From Bacillota bacterium (GTDB taxonomy: Bacteria; Bacillota; Clostridia; Acetivibrionales; DTU013), in assembly GCA_023426125.1 (NCBI GenBank), contig JAFABI010000087.1, positions 62,001 through 126,000 on the forward strand: a stretch of DNA of 64,000 nt, written 5' to 3'. A model generated the notes under the pieces. The model was not told where the DNA came from, did not search any database, and was given only the letters and a program-made list of their open reading frames with translations. The position numbers and the translations under genes are program-made. Positions 25,549-35,072 of the stretch are shown in pieces. Positions within the stretch are counted from its first letter, which is position 1, and each line of letters starts with the position of its first letter.

Positions 25549-26935
25549 GGTTCTTGAAACCATAAAACGGTACAGGTTGATTGAAAACGGCGACAGGGTC
25601 GTGGCAGGCGTGTCGGGAGGGCCCGACTCCGTCTGTCTTTTGCATGTGCTGCATACTTTATCCGGGAAAATGGATCTGAAAATCTACGCCATCCATATAA
25701 ACCACAAGCTGCGGGGCAGTGAATCCGATGCCGATGAAGCCTTCACCCGGGAAATTTGCAGCAAACTGGGAATAAATTTGCGAAGCCTTGCATTTGATAT
25801 AGAGGAGATGTCCCGGAAGGAAGGGATATCCCTGGAGGAAGCCGGAAGGGAAACAAGGTACAGGGAATTTGAGCGTTTTGCCAATGAGATTGCGGCGCGG
25901 AAAATTGCTGTTGCCCATAACAAAAACGACCAGGCCGAGACAATCCTGATGAATCTTTTCAGGGGAACAGGGCTTACGGGACTGACGGGAATGGAGTACA
26001 TCCGGGGAAGGATCATACGGCCGCTGCTCTCCATTACCAGGAAGGAGATAGAGAAATATTGCGAAGAAAATTCTTTGGGCTACAGAATCGACAGCTCCAA
26101 CCTTAAAGGCGATTATACCCGCAACAGGATCAGGCTTGACCTGATACCGGCAATTGAAAAGAGCTTTGGCAAGGATTTGACGGAAGCCTTGCACAGGATG
26201 TCCCTCCTGCTTAAGAATGACAGCAGCTATCTGGAAGCGGAAGCCGGCAAAGCTTTTGACAGCTGCCTTGACAGGATTGCCGGCGAATGCGTGACTCTTA
26301 AGCTGAAGGAGCTAAAGCAGCTGCACCCGGCCCTGGCCGGCAGAGTCCTCCGAATTGCCATCAGCCGGATAAAGGGAGATCTGAAGGGCATTGAAAGCAA
26401 GCATATCGAAGATATGGCAGCGCTTGTGGATAAAAGCAGAACCGGTTCGGTAATACAATTGCCCCGGGGACTCAGGGCAGGCATTTCCTATTCCGTTTTG
26501 AAGGTATATTGTCAAAAAGCCCCGGTTGAAAGGGATTTCAGCTATGATTTGGTTGTTCCCGGGGTTACATATGCGGAGAAAATCAAGGCATCCATTGAAG
26601 CTTCAATGGAAAGCTTGTCTCCAAATGTTGATAAATATGAAAGAATAGGTTATAATTCTCTAGAGCAGTTTTTTGATTACGACAGCTTTAAAAGGGGAAT
26701 AAATATTAGGAACCGGCGGGTTGGGGACGCTTTTGCGCCTTACAGGTCCAACGGTTCAAAAAGGCTTAAGGAATATTTTATCGATAACAAAATACCCAGG
26801 GAAAAAAGGGACGAAATACCTCTGATTGCGTCGGATGAGGAAGTTGTCTGGATCATAGGCCATAAAATTAGTGATAAATTTAAAGTAACTGAAAATACTA
26901 AAAGAGTACTAAGGCTAAAGGTGAAAATGCTCTGA
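25538..26935 (+). CDS. tilS: TilS, tRNA(Ile)-lysidine synthetase
   Basis: 465 residues. The PP-loop ATP motif VAGVSGGPDSVCLLHVLH near residue 23 is clear, followed by HINHKLRGSESDADEAF, AVAHNKNDQAETILMNLFRG and the C-terminal substrate-binding domain. TilS converts C34 of tRNA-Ile(CAU) to lysidine so that it reads AUA. I chose ATG 25538 (MLDKVLETIKRY) as the family-typical beginning; ATG 25514 would extend it by 8 residues further into dnaB. First gene of the conserved tilS-hpt-ftsH block. Confidence 0.94.
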   Translation: MLDKVLETIKRYRLIENGDRVVAGVSGGPDSVCLLHVLHTLSGKMDLKIYAIHINHKLRGSESDADEAFTREICSKLGINLRSLAFDIEEMSRKEGISLEEAGRETRYREFERFANEIAARKIAVAHNKNDQAETILMNLFRGTGLTGLTGMEYIRGRIIRPLLSITRKEIEKYCEENSLGYRIDSSNLKGDYTRNRIRLDLIPAIEKSFGKDLTEALHRMSLLLKNDSSYLEAEAGKAFDSCLDRIAGECVTLKLKELKQLHPALAGRVLRIAISRIKGDLKGIESKHIEDMAALVDKSRTGSVIQLPRGLRAGISYSVLKVYCQKAPVERDFSYDLVVPGVTYAEKIKASIEASMESLSPNVDKYERIGYNSLEQFFDYDSFKRGINIRNRRVGDAFAPYRSNGSKRLKEYFIDNKIPREKRDEIPLIASDEEVVWIIGHKISDKFKVTENTKRVLRLKVKML

Positions 26936-26945
26936 CGGAGGGTCA

Positions 26946-27515
26946 ATGACAGAAGATTTTGAAGAAATACTCATAGGCAGCGACGAAATAAGAAGCAGGG
27001 TAAAGGAGCTGGGAAGTCAAATATCACGGGATTATGCAGGCAAAGAACTGGTACTGGTAGGTGTCTTGAAAGGCGGCTTTGTATTTCTTGCCGATCTGAT
27101 GAGGGAAATTACCATCCCCGTTGACATGGATCTCATTGCGGTATCCAGCTATGGTGAAGCCACCAAATCCTCCGGAGTTGTGCGGATATTGAAGGACATC
27201 GATGTAAATGTCACGGGGAAACATGTGCTGATCGTAGAGGATCTTGTGGATACAGGCCTGACCTTGAGGTATTTGAAGGACCTGTTCAGGACCAGGGGAC
27301 CTGAAAGCGTCAGGATTTGCACCGCCTTTGACAAGCCTTCAAGGCGGAAGGTGGACATTCAGGTGGAATACGGAGGCATGATTGTTCCTGACAAGTTCAT
27401 CGTGGGTTACGGACTTGATTATGCGGGAAAATACAGAAATCTTCCCGATATCCGGACGTTAAAGCCTGAAATATATGCAGCTTCGGCAGGCGAGGAAGGC
27501 GAAGCAGGTGAATAG
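26946..27515 (+). CDS. hpt: Hypoxanthine-guanine phosphoribosyltransferase
   Basis: 189 residues. Purine salvage: hypoxanthine or guanine + PRPP to IMP or GMP. LVGVLKGGFVFLADLMREI, the flexible-loop SSYGEATKSSG and the PRPP motif VLIVEDLVDTGLT near 97 are all present, as is the C-terminal base-binding IVGYGLDYAGKYRNLPDI. ATG follows GGAGGG. It starts 10 nt after tilS. In B. subtilis the TilS/HprT pair also activates ftsH, a possible parallel here. The last residues are a Glu/Gly/Ala-rich tail. Confidence 0.96.
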   Translation: MTEDFEEILIGSDEIRSRVKELGSQISRDYAGKELVLVGVLKGGFVFLADLMREITIPVDMDLIAVSSYGEATKSSGVVRILKDIDVNVTGKHVLIVEDLVDTGLTLRYLKDLFRTRGPESVRICTAFDKPSRRKVDIQVEYGGMIVPDKFIVGYGLDYAGKYRNLPDIRTLKPEIYAASAGEEGEAGE

Positions 27516-27553
27516 CGAAAAAAGTTGGGGTGCCTGAACTTTGCAATATTGTG

Positions 27554-27582
27554 TTGTAAATATGCAGATGTTAAGATATACT
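27554..27582 (+). promoter_or_regulatory. Sigma-A promoter of ftsH
   Basis: TTGTAA (27554-27559), 17-bp spacer, TATACT (27577-27582), 44 nt before the ftsH start codon. Confidence 0.7.
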
Positions 27583-27626
27583 AATAAATTGACAGGGTTT
27601 TACTGTAACCGCCGGGAGGGAGATAT

Positions 27627-29441
27627 TTGAAATATTTTAAGGGATTAAGTTTTTATATAGTTATTTTTATAATAATACTGTTCATACTCACTTTGTATTC
27701 GACAACCAGCACGCCTCAGGAGATGAGTTATTCGGAATTGTTGTCCCAGATAGAGAACAATAATGTCCAGCAGGTTATCTTAAAGGGTGATGAGGCAACC
27801 GTAGAGCTGGTGACGCCAAAACAGGATTCGAAGAATTCCACCTATGTGGTTTATATTTCTTCGGTAGATTCCTTTACGGATCTGATGACCGATTCTCTAA
27901 AAACCAAGCAGGTAAGAAATTTCAAAATAGAGCGTCCGCCGTCGGCGCCCTGGTGGGTGGCCATATTGCCCACGGTGGGGCTTATCGTAATCTTCGTCAT
28001 CTTCTGGGTATTCTTCCTGCAGCAGTCCCAGGGAGGCGGGGGAAACAGAGTCATGTCCTTCGGCAAGAGTAAAGCGAAGATGAGCACCGACGATAAAAAG
28101 AAGGTGACCTTTGACGATGTTGCCGGAGCCGATGAGGAAAAGGAAGAACTGAAGGAAATTGTCGAGTTTTTAAAGCAGCCGAAGAAGTTTATTGAACTGG
28201 GAGCCAGAATTCCCAAAGGCGTTTTGTTGGTTGGACCTCCTGGTACCGGTAAGACGCTGCTGGCCAAAGCGGTTTCCGGTGAAGCCGGCGTTCCGTTTTT
28301 CAGCATCAGCGGTTCCGACTTCGTGGAAATGTTTGTCGGCGTCGGTGCTTCCAGGGTCAGGGACCTGTTTGAGCAGGCGAAGAAAAATGCGCCGTGTATC
28401 GTATTCATTGATGAAATCGATGCCGTCGGACGCCATAGGGGAGCAGGCCTGGGCGGAGGTCATGACGAACGTGAGCAGACCTTGAACCAGTTGCTGGTGG
28501 AAATGGATGGCTTTGGCGTAAATGAGGGTGTTATCATCCTTGCCGCAACAAACAGGCCCGACATATTGGACCCTGCGCTGCTGAGGCCGGGCAGGTTTGA
28601 CAGAAGAGTATTTGTAGGGCTTCCTGATATAAAGGGCCGTGAAGCCATCCTGAAGGTCCATTCCAAAGGAAAGCCCCTGGGCTCGGATGTGAAGCTGGAT
28701 GAACTGGCCAAGAGCACTCCCGGGTTTACCGGAGCGGATCTGGAAAACCTTTTGAATGAAGCTGCGCTCCTTGCCGCAAGAAAGAATAAGAAGCGCATTG
28801 AGATGGAAGAAATCAAGGAGGCTACCTTCAAGGTAGTTGTCGGTCCCGAGAAGAAGAGCAGGGTCATGTCCGAAAAGGAAAAGAAGCTTACAGCCTATCA
28901 TGAGGCCGGCCATGCCATCGCGGTAAAGGTCGCATCCACCACCGACAAGGTCGACAGGGTATCCATCATACCGTCGGGAAGGGCAGGCGGTTATACGGCC
29001 CATAAGCCGGATCAGGACAAGACCTATCATACAAAGGGGCAGCTCATGGAGGAAATCATTATTGCCATGGGCGGCAGAGCGGCGGAAGACCTGGTGCTTG
29101 GAGAAATAAGCACCGGCGCCTACAGCGACCTGAAGCATGCCAACGGAGTGGCAAGAAGCATGATTACCAAGTTCGGCATGAGCGAAACCCTCGGGAACCT
29201 GGTCTTCGATGAAAACGACGAGGTATTTATCGGACGTGATTTCGGCCACACAAAGAATTACAGCGAAGAGGTGGCTTCCGAAATAGACAAGGAAATCAAA
29301 CACATTATTGATACCGGCTATGACAGGGTGAAAAACATCCTGAAGGACAATATGGACAAACTCCACCGGATTGCGGCAGCTCTCCTTGAAAAGGAAAAGC
29401 TGGAGGGCATGGAATTCGAGGAGATATTCGCCGGTGCGTGA
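27627..29441 (+). CDS. ftsH: FtsH, membrane ATP-dependent zinc metalloprotease
   Basis: 604 residues. Two membrane spans (~5-25 and ~107-128) enclose a small extracytoplasmic domain. The AAA module has Walker A VGPPGTGKTLLAKA near 201, Walker B IVFIDEIDAVG and the SRH region ATNRPDILDPALLRPGRFDRR. The M41 protease domain has the zinc motif HEAGH near 425. FtsH degrades misfolded membrane and regulatory proteins and affects sporulation in Bacillus. TTG start at 27627 follows GGGAGGGAG. It has its own promoter but belongs to the tilS-hpt-ftsH cluster. Confidence 0.97.
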   Translation: MKYFKGLSFYIVIFIIILFILTLYSTTSTPQEMSYSELLSQIENNNVQQVILKGDEATVELVTPKQDSKNSTYVVYISSVDSFTDLMTDSLKTKQVRNFKIERPPSAPWWVAILPTVGLIVIFVIFWVFFLQQSQGGGGNRVMSFGKSKAKMSTDDKKKVTFDDVAGADEEKEELKEIVEFLKQPKKFIELGARIPKGVLLVGPPGTGKTLLAKAVSGEAGVPFFSISGSDFVEMFVGVGASRVRDLFEQAKKNAPCIVFIDEIDAVGRHRGAGLGGGHDEREQTLNQLLVEMDGFGVNEGVIILAATNRPDILDPALLRPGRFDRRVFVGLPDIKGREAILKVHSKGKPLGSDVKLDELAKSTPGFTGADLENLLNEAALLAARKNKKRIEMEEIKEATFKVVVGPEKKSRVMSEKEKKLTAYHEAGHAIAVKVASTTDKVDRVSIIPSGRAGGYTAHKPDQDKTYHTKGQLMEEIIIAMGGRAAEDLVLGEISTGAYSDLKHANGVARSMITKFGMSETLGNLVFDENDEVFIGRDFGHTKNYSEEVASEIDKEIKHIIDTGYDRVKNILKDNMDKLHRIAAALLEKEKLEGMEFEEIFAGA

Positions 29442-29450
29442 ATTTAGTAC

Positions 29451-29479
29451 TTGACGCGGGCGAGGGTTTTATGTTAAAT
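29451..29479 (+). promoter_or_regulatory. Candidate promoter for the metK riboswitch transcript
   Basis: TTGACG (29451-29456), 17 bp, TTAAAT (29474-29479). The -35 is good, the -10 moderate. It lies ~100 nt before the SAM-I aptamer; no better pair is visible. Confidence 0.4.
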
Positions 29480-29586
29480 TTAAAAAGTGGGATTTATGTA
29501 GCCTTTGTGGCAACGCTCCTGAGTATGGCATAGAATGATTCTATAGGCGTATGAAGCGGGGCAGTTCAGAAAATTGAATAGTTAGT

Positions 29587-29733
29587 CTTATCAAGAGAGG
29601 TGGAGGGACTGAGCCCTATGAAACCCGGCAACCGGCCTGACGGCAGCGGTGCCAATTCCTGCAGGAGAATTGTTCCTGAAAGATGAGCAAAATGGTAAAA
29701 GTAAGCCTCTTCTGATCAGGAAGAGGCTTTTTG
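29587..29733 (+). ncRNA. SAM-I (S-box) riboswitch with intrinsic terminator
   Basis: The aptamer (about 29587-29695) begins CTTATCAAGAGAGGTGGAGG and contains GAAACCCGGCAACC and the 3' AAGATGAGCA, all S-box signatures. The expression platform is a terminator stem GCCTCTTC/GAAGAGGC (29705-29712 with 29720-29727 approximately) followed by TTTTT. High S-adenosylmethionine should terminate transcription before metK, which is a typical S-box target. About 170 nt separate the terminator from the metK start. Confidence 0.96.
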
Positions 29734-29904
29734 ATTACCTGCAGGGCAGAATACCATATAATACCTGGAGAAAGCACGGACCGGGATAAGCCGTCCTACC
29801 CGGATCAGATGAGTATCCACAGGATTTTCTTATGCAGCGGCGGCCATTTCCGCCATAAAAAAATAACGTATGAGGTCTGGACCTCAAAGAAGGAGAGAAG
29901 AAAC

Positions 29905-31098
29905 ATGTCAAGAAAACTTTTTACATCGGAATCTGTAACAGAAGGCCATCCCGATAAAATCTGCGACCAGATTTCCGATGCCGTACTGGATGCGATATAT
30001 TCAGAGGACCCTATGGCCAGGGTGGCCTGCGAAACTGCGGTGACCACAGGCATGGTGCTCGTTATGGGTGAGATCTCCACCCAATGCTATGTGGATATCC
30101 CCAAGATTGTACGCAGCACAATCAGAGAAATTGGCTATGACAGGGCAAAATACGGCTTCGACTGCGATACCTGTGCCGTTATTACCTCTATTGACGAGCA
30201 ATCGCCGGATATTGCCATGGGAGTGGACAAAGCGCTGGAAGCAAAAACCGGTGAAATGTCGGATGCGCAGATAGAAGCCATCGGCGCAGGGGATCAGGGA
30301 ATGATGTTCGGGTTTGCCTGCGATGAGACGCCCGAGCTGATGCCCATGCCGATTTCCCTTGCCCATAAGCTTGTAAAAAGGCTGACGGACGTGCGCAAGG
30401 ACGGCACGCTGAATTATCTGAGGCCTGACGGCAAATCCCAGGTTACTGTCGAATACGAGGAGGATAAGCCTGTAAGGATTGATACCGTGGTTATTTCTAC
30501 GCAGCACAGCCCTGACGTTTCCCATGACACCATAGAAAAGGGTATTATTGAGGAAGTAATCAAGCCTGTTATTCCGGCCGGTTTGCTGGACAGCAAGACC
30601 AGATTCCTCATCAATCCTACAGGAAGATTCGTTGTGGGAGGTCCCCAGGGGGATTCCGGCCTTACGGGGCGTAAGATTATCGTGGACACCTATGGCGGAT
30701 ATGCCCGCCATGGCGGCGGCGCTTTCTCCGGAAAAGATCCCACGAAGGTGGACCGTTCTGCAGCTTATGCCGCCCGCTATGTCGCCAAGAACATCGTAGC
30801 GGCCGGCCTCGCCAAAAAATGCGAAGTTCAGCTGGCCTATGCCATCGGCGTGGCAAAACCGGTTTCCATTCTGGTAGATACCTTCGGTACCGGAACACTG
30901 CCGGAAGAGAAGATCATCAAGCTGATCCAGAAGCATTTCGATTTAAGGCCCGCGGGAATCATCCAGAGCTTGAATCTGAGAAGGCCGATTTACAGGCAGA
31001 CCGCAGCATACGGCCACCTTGGGAGGACGGATATCGACCTTTCCTGGGAAAAGACCGACAAAGCTGAAATATTGAAAAAGGAAGCCAATGAGATTTAA
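29905..31098 (+). CDS. metK: S-adenosylmethionine synthetase
   Basis: 397 residues, normal length. Makes SAM from methionine and ATP. MSRKLFTSESVTEGHPDKIC at the N-terminus, the catalytic GAGDQGMMFGFA near 127 and the P-loop GGAFSGKDPTKVDRSAAYAA are diagnostic. ATG 29905 follows AAGGAGAG; the in-frame upstream stretch is the riboswitch leader. Control by the upstream SAM-I riboswitch makes a direct product feedback loop. Confidence 0.97.
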   Translation: MSRKLFTSESVTEGHPDKICDQISDAVLDAIYSEDPMARVACETAVTTGMVLVMGEISTQCYVDIPKIVRSTIREIGYDRAKYGFDCDTCAVITSIDEQSPDIAMGVDKALEAKTGEMSDAQIEAIGAGDQGMMFGFACDETPELMPMPISLAHKLVKRLTDVRKDGTLNYLRPDGKSQVTVEYEEDKPVRIDTVVISTQHSPDVSHDTIEKGIIEEVIKPVIPAGLLDSKTRFLINPTGRFVVGGPQGDSGLTGRKIIVDTYGGYARHGGGAFSGKDPTKVDRSAAYAARYVAKNIVAAGLAKKCEVQLAYAIGVAKPVSILVDTFGTGTLPEEKIIKLIQKHFDLRPAGIIQSLNLRRPIYRQTAAYGHLGRTDIDLSWEKTDKAEILKKEANEI

Positions 31099-31106
31099 TG
31101 AAATGT

Positions 31107-31137
31107 GCGGCCGGGATTGAACCGGCCGCTTTCATTT
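31107..31137 (+). terminator. Probable terminator of metK
   Basis: Perfect 8-bp stem GCGGCCGG/CCGGCCGC (31107-31114 with 31122-31129), 7-nt loop, followed by TTTCATTT, a modest U-tract. Confidence 0.65.
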
Positions 31138-31237
31138 AGGAGTACTGCAAATATTACTTCCCGTTTTTCGGAAAGTGCCGGCCGCAATGGACTGCATTTT
31201 CCGAAACCTATACGGGAAGTTATATTTGCATCAGTAC
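31138..31237 (-). repeat. Palindromic element A, short copy
   Basis: Imperfect palindrome with ends GTACTGCAAATATTACTTCC and, inverted, GTACTGATGCAAATATAACT. One end directly abuts the stop codon (TAA) of the minus-strand response regulator. A longer copy in the same order lies at 38559-38703 beside another stop codon. This copy lacks a ~45-bp internal module that the other has. It may also act as a terminator between the convergent metK and response-regulator genes. Confidence 0.75.
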
Positions 31238-32002
31238 TTAACGGGAGAGGACAAATTGCCTGTACTCGGAGGGTGTTGTATTTTCAATACTTTTGAAAAC
31301 CTTGCTGAAATAAAACTGATCTGTAAAGCCTGATAATTCGGCAATTGTCCCGATCAGGAGGTCAGGACGGTCCTTCAGCAGCACCTTGGACTTGTTTACT
31401 TTGACATTTGTAAGGAAATCATTGTAGGTGCAGGCCTTATACTTTTTAAAAATCCTGCTGAGGTAAGGCTGGCTGATTGCAAAATGTGCGCATATCGCTG
31501 AAATGGAAACATCCTTTGTGAGGTTGTTTTTTATATACACTTCGATATCATCGACCATTTTCTCCCCGATGCTTGTGGGTCGGCTGGGATTTTCCGGTAT
31601 TCCGGGGCTCTCGCTGAATTTCAAATTTTTATTGTTAATTTTTATATATAAAGAGTTCAGCATATCCAGAAATTTTGCAGGATTGACCGGCTTCAGAATG
31701 TAGTCTTCCACACCGTAAATAAAGGCCTCTCTTACATATTCAAAATCATCAAAGCCGCTCACCACAATAATTGTAATATCTTTATACTGGTCCGACAGAT
31801 ATTTGATCAGGTCGATTCCGCTTTTGCCGGGCATTTTAATGTCTGTGAAAATTATATCCGGTTTGTTTCCGGGCAAATTCTCAATACATTTGTCAACACT
31901 GTATTCCTCAGAAATTACCTTAAATTCTGTGGTCCGGTCTATAATCCTTTTTATGGAGCTTATGATGGATGGCTCATCATCTACGATTGTAACTTTATAC
32001 AT
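31238..32002 (-). CDS. YesN-type response regulator with AraC DNA-binding domain
   Basis: 254 residues. The receiver domain (1-120) has the acidic pair in VTIVDDEPS, phospho-acceptor Asp in IIFTDIKMPG near residue 55, and the Lys in YILKPVNP. The C-terminal ~100 residues are an AraC/XylS double helix-turn-helix (AICAHFAISQPYLSRIFKKY, IAELSGFTDQFYFSKVFKS). Its start lies 3 nt after the stop of the partner kinase. It most likely activates the divergent ABC-transporter operon. The stop codon touches palindromic element A. Confidence 0.93.
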   Translation of the reverse strand: MYKVTIVDDEPSIISSIKRIIDRTTEFKVISEEYSVDKCIENLPGNKPDIIFTDIKMPGKSGIDLIKYLSDQYKDITIIVVSGFDDFEYVREAFIYGVEDYILKPVNPAKFLDMLNSLYIKINNKNLKFSESPGIPENPSRPTSIGEKMVDDIEVYIKNNLTKDVSISAICAHFAISQPYLSRIFKKYKACTYNDFLTNVKVNKSKVLLKDRPDLLIGTIAELSGFTDQFYFSKVFKSIENTTPSEYRQFVLSR

Positions 32003-32005
32003 ACG

Positions 32006-33787
32006 CTAACCTTGCCTTTCACTGAAATCGATATATAACAGCACGGTAGTGCCCCCGGATTTATTGCTCACAATATCATAGGCGCTTTTTTCTCCGAAAT
32101 GCAGGTACAGCCGTAAAATAGTCCCCAACAGTCCCATACCTCCAAATTTAATGTTCTGTAATATTTCAAATCCGTCCTTAACCTTGGTATAATAGTAAAA
32201 ATCATTATAAATCCTCTGCTTTGTGGCTTCATCCATGCCTATGCCGTTATCGGATATTTTTATATACATGATGGAATTAATCAAGCCGCAGAAAATATCA
32301 ATATGGATATTTTCTGTTTTTATCAGACTGTATTTTATGGCGTTTTCCGCCAGCGGCTGGAGTGTCAGCTTGGGAAGGTGTATGGAGGGAATATCTTCGT
32401 CGTAAAGGATGGAATAATTTATTCTGTGTTTATACCTGTACTTCATTAAGGCCATATAGGCAGTGATGTTATTAAGTTCTTCCTTTACCGACACAATACT
32501 GTCGGAATAATTGCCGGAATATCTTAATATTTCAGAAAGATTATAGCATGCATCCGCAGCCTGCGCGCTGGAACCTTCTTCACACATGTTTGCAATGCTT
32601 CCCAGCGTATTATAAAGAAAATGCGGGCCTATCTGTGACTGCAATATATCGAATGCGGCTTTGCTTTGCAATTTTTGGATAGTGATTTCTTTATTAATTG
32701 AAGTTTTTAGCCTGTCAGCCATTTCATGAAAGGTGTGGTTGATCAAATCAGCCTCATAGCTTCCCGACCTTTGATCTGTAAATTCGGATAAGTTATTCAG
32801 GTCGATGAGCTTTATTTTCTCGACTAATTTCTTGATTGGCCTGGTAATGGTCTTTGTCATAATAAGAATGGTCAGGTAGGATAAAATCGCCGCAATGCAC
32901 AATACCGTTATCAATGTTATCTGAAAATATTTATTGGATTGCAGCATAATTTTCTTTGGAAGCAATAATACGATTTTCAATTCGGCATAGTTGGAGTCAC
33001 TGATTGAAATCATATCTGTTTTTGATTCAATCGTCCGATACGAATAGCTTTGCAGGCTTTTGACAATTGTATCGATTTTTTGGTTGTATTGTACCGGGTC
33101 ACCCATTGAATTCAGATTTGTGTAAAAAACTTCTTTGTTTGCATCCATCAGCGCCATCGAAAGATTATTGCCATTCCATTGGTTTTTGCATATGTTTTGA
33201 AGCGTGGTCACATTTTGTTGGATTTCTATATAGCCTAAAATATCATTGCCATCCTTAACGGCTTTTACTAAAGAGATGACTTCAATTGGATAGGATAAGC
33301 TCAAGGGGTCTATATGGGGCTTTACCAGAAATTTTCTGCCGTTTATCACCGAGGGATGATTGTACCATTTGGAATTTTTAACAAAATCAACAAGCTGCTT
33401 TTTAGAAATGTCAATGCTGCTGGTAGACACGGCAAAGCCATCTTCTGTGAAAAGGCTGATCCGGTAAATATTAAATTTGTTTATATAATTCTGGTATAAG
33501 ATGCTCTTTATAATCTGGATATTTTTCGGGGTATCCAGGGGCAGACTTTTCAGTGCCAGCAAGAGCTCTTTGTTTATTGCAAGGTCGATGGCTGTAAAAT
33601 CCATCATCCGTAATACAGTATCCACCTGACCGGTGGTGTTTCTGGAAAATTGCTCCAGATTGTATTTGGCGTTTGACTTTAACATGTTGGTATTATAGAT
33701 ACTCAGAAGGATATCTGCAAAGATAATAATGCATAATATCAGGATAAAATAAGTGGTTATCAGTTTGGTAGAAAGCAGCTTTTTCAT
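32006..33787 (-). CDS. YesM-type sensor histidine kinase
   Basis: 593 residues. Membrane spans near 10-30 and ~293-315 enclose a large extracellular dCache-like sensor domain. A HAMP domain follows (TKTITRPIKKLVEKI). The His-kinase domain has the phospho-acceptor His in SQIGPHFLYNTLGS, the N box LQPLAENAIKYS, and ATP-lid motifs DNGIGMD and GMGLLG. YesMN systems usually sense sugars or solute receptors and control carbohydrate transport. Markedly AT-rich relative to the housekeeping genes. Divergent from the URO-D/ABC operon across ~190 nt. Confidence 0.93.
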   Translation of the reverse strand: MKKLLSTKLITTYFILILCIIIFADILLSIYNTNMLKSNAKYNLEQFSRNTTGQVDTVLRMMDFTAIDLAINKELLLALKSLPLDTPKNIQIIKSILYQNYINKFNIYRISLFTEDGFAVSTSSIDISKKQLVDFVKNSKWYNHPSVINGRKFLVKPHIDPLSLSYPIEVISLVKAVKDGNDILGYIEIQQNVTTLQNICKNQWNGNNLSMALMDANKEVFYTNLNSMGDPVQYNQKIDTIVKSLQSYSYRTIESKTDMISISDSNYAELKIVLLLPKKIMLQSNKYFQITLITVLCIAAILSYLTILIMTKTITRPIKKLVEKIKLIDLNNLSEFTDQRSGSYEADLINHTFHEMADRLKTSINKEITIQKLQSKAAFDILQSQIGPHFLYNTLGSIANMCEEGSSAQAADACYNLSEILRYSGNYSDSIVSVKEELNNITAYMALMKYRYKHRINYSILYDEDIPSIHLPKLTLQPLAENAIKYSLIKTENIHIDIFCGLINSIMYIKISDNGIGMDEATKQRIYNDFYYYTKVKDGFEILQNIKFGGMGLLGTILRLYLHFGEKSAYDIVSNKSGGTTVLLYIDFSERQG

Positions 33788-33915
33788 AATATGACCTTAT
33801 CATAAAAGTTACTATCAAATTATTTTAAAAATACATAATATCATACTTTTTTGTAAATATAAAGCACTGTATTGTATTTTACATATTGTTGTTTGGATTA
33901 TATATTCTGCGCAAA

Positions 33916-33943
33916 TTGTACATGAATTATAATAAAACTGTAC
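33916..33943 (+). promoter_or_regulatory. Promoter region of the URO-D/ABC operon
   Basis: TATAAT at 33928-33933 has no acceptable -35, as expected for an activator-dependent promoter. The sequence TGTAC is repeated 22 bp apart (33918-33922 and 33939-33943), flanking the -10. The divergent AraC-type regulator is the likely activator; the TGTAC repeats as its site are a guess. Confidence 0.35.
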
Positions 33944-33977
33944 TTGTAGGACACTTTGTAAAAAGGGAGAGTTATCG

Positions 33978-35072
33978 ATGAATTCCAGAGAAAGATTTTT
34001 AACGACGATTAATGGGGGGATACCTGACAGAGTACCTATAGTAGCAAATCTAACCGTTCAGGTGGCTGAAAAACTAGCAAAAGAATTAAATTGCGAAGTC
34101 GGTATGGTAGATTCATTTTTAGCTACCAGGATTTCTCACAGGGACATCCTCTTAAAGCTGGGGAATGATGCAGTGTTGATAGCTGCCACAAGAGCGAACG
34201 ACAAAAAGACCTATGTTGCCGAGAATGGAAATGTTGTTGACGAGTGGGGGCTGGAGTATCAAAGGGTAGGCCTGTATGATGAAGCTGTGGTCAGGCCTTT
34301 GGCCGGGTGCAACAGCGTGGAGGACCTGGAAGCATACGATTTTCCGGATCCGCTGGCCGAGGGGCGCTGGGATTTTTCAGAGGAAACGGTTAAAAGATAT
34401 AAAAAGGATTATGGAATTATCGGTGATCTGGAAGCCTGCATTTTTGAGCTTGCGTGGAATCTTGTGGGAATGGAAAAATTTATAATGGACATGGCCACAG
34501 GGGAAGAGTATATCGATGTGCTATTGGATAAATTGCTGAATTTTTCCACAGCCTGCGGTCTCAAAATGATCCGGATGGGTGCGGACATGATATGGGCGGG
34601 AGACGATGTTGGGACACAGGCGGGAATGATGATTTCGCCGGCCATGTGGAGAAGTACCTTCAAACCTCGCTTAAGGAAGATGTTTGCTGCTTTTAAAGCT
34701 GCAAATAAGGATATTAAGATAGCGTATCATTCCTGTGGTTCCATCGTGCCCATTATTGATGATCTGGCAGAGATAGGACTGGATGTTTTAAATCCGCTGC
34801 AGCCGATGGCCAACGACATGGAGCTTGGCAGTCTGTACGAAAAATACAAGGATAAATTACTTTTCTTTGGGGCCGTCGATGTGCAGGGGATACTTCCCCA
34901 TGGGACACCCGAAGATGTCAGGGCCGAAGTTTTACGCTGCATAAGGGCCACAGACGGAGGCAAAAGGTATATTATAGCCCCGGCGCATAATATACAGCCT
35001 GATACATCCGTAGAAAACGTTTATGCATTTTTTGAAGCAGCAAAGGAGTATGGACATGCCGGAAATCCTTAG
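33978..35072 (+). CDS. Uroporphyrinogen decarboxylase (URO-D) family protein, methyltransferase-like
   Basis: 364 residues. The fold-typical N-terminus is MNSRERFLTTINGGIPDRVP. A His-x-Cys-Gly motif (YHSCGSIVP, His251/Cys253) resembles the zinc ligands of MtaA/CmuA-type methyltransferases rather than a heme-pathway decarboxylase. VDVQGILPHGTPEDVR and APAHNIQPDTSVENV are conserved in this subgroup. The substrate is unknown. It is the first gene of a sugar ABC operon and overlaps the ATPase gene by 17 nt, so a role in metabolism of the imported compound is inferred. It should not be called hemE. Confidence 0.8.
   Translation: MNSRERFLTTINGGIPDRVPIVANLTVQVAEKLAKELNCEVGMVDSFLATRISHRDILLKLGNDAVLIAATRANDKKTYVAENGNVVDEWGLEYQRVGLYDEAVVRPLAGCNSVEDLEAYDFPDPLAEGRWDFSEETVKRYKKDYGIIGDLEACIFELAWNLVGMEKFIMDMATGEEYIDVLLDKLLNFSTACGLKMIRMGADMIWAGDDVGTQAGMMISPAMWRSTFKPRLRKMFAAFKAANKDIKIAYHSCGSIVPIIDDLAEIGLDVLNPLQPMANDMELGSLYEKYKDKLLFFGAVDVQGILPHGTPEDVRAEVLRCIRATDGGKRYIIAPAHNIQPDTSVENVYAFFEAAKEYGHAGNP

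Noticed and set aside
28170..29366. 398-codon minus-strand frame opposite ftsH
   Set aside because: Antisense shadow; ftsH is unambiguous and the reverse translation is not protein-like.
33943..33954. CTTGTAGGACAC, identical to part of RNA 1, upstream of the URO-D gene
   Set aside because: Flanking bases cannot form the helix beyond two pairs and there is no outer stem or U-tract, so it looks like a chance 12-mer.
33978..35072. Calling the URO-D-family gene hemE
   Set aside because: The HxCG motif and the sugar-transport operon context fit the methyltransferase-like branch, not heme synthesis.
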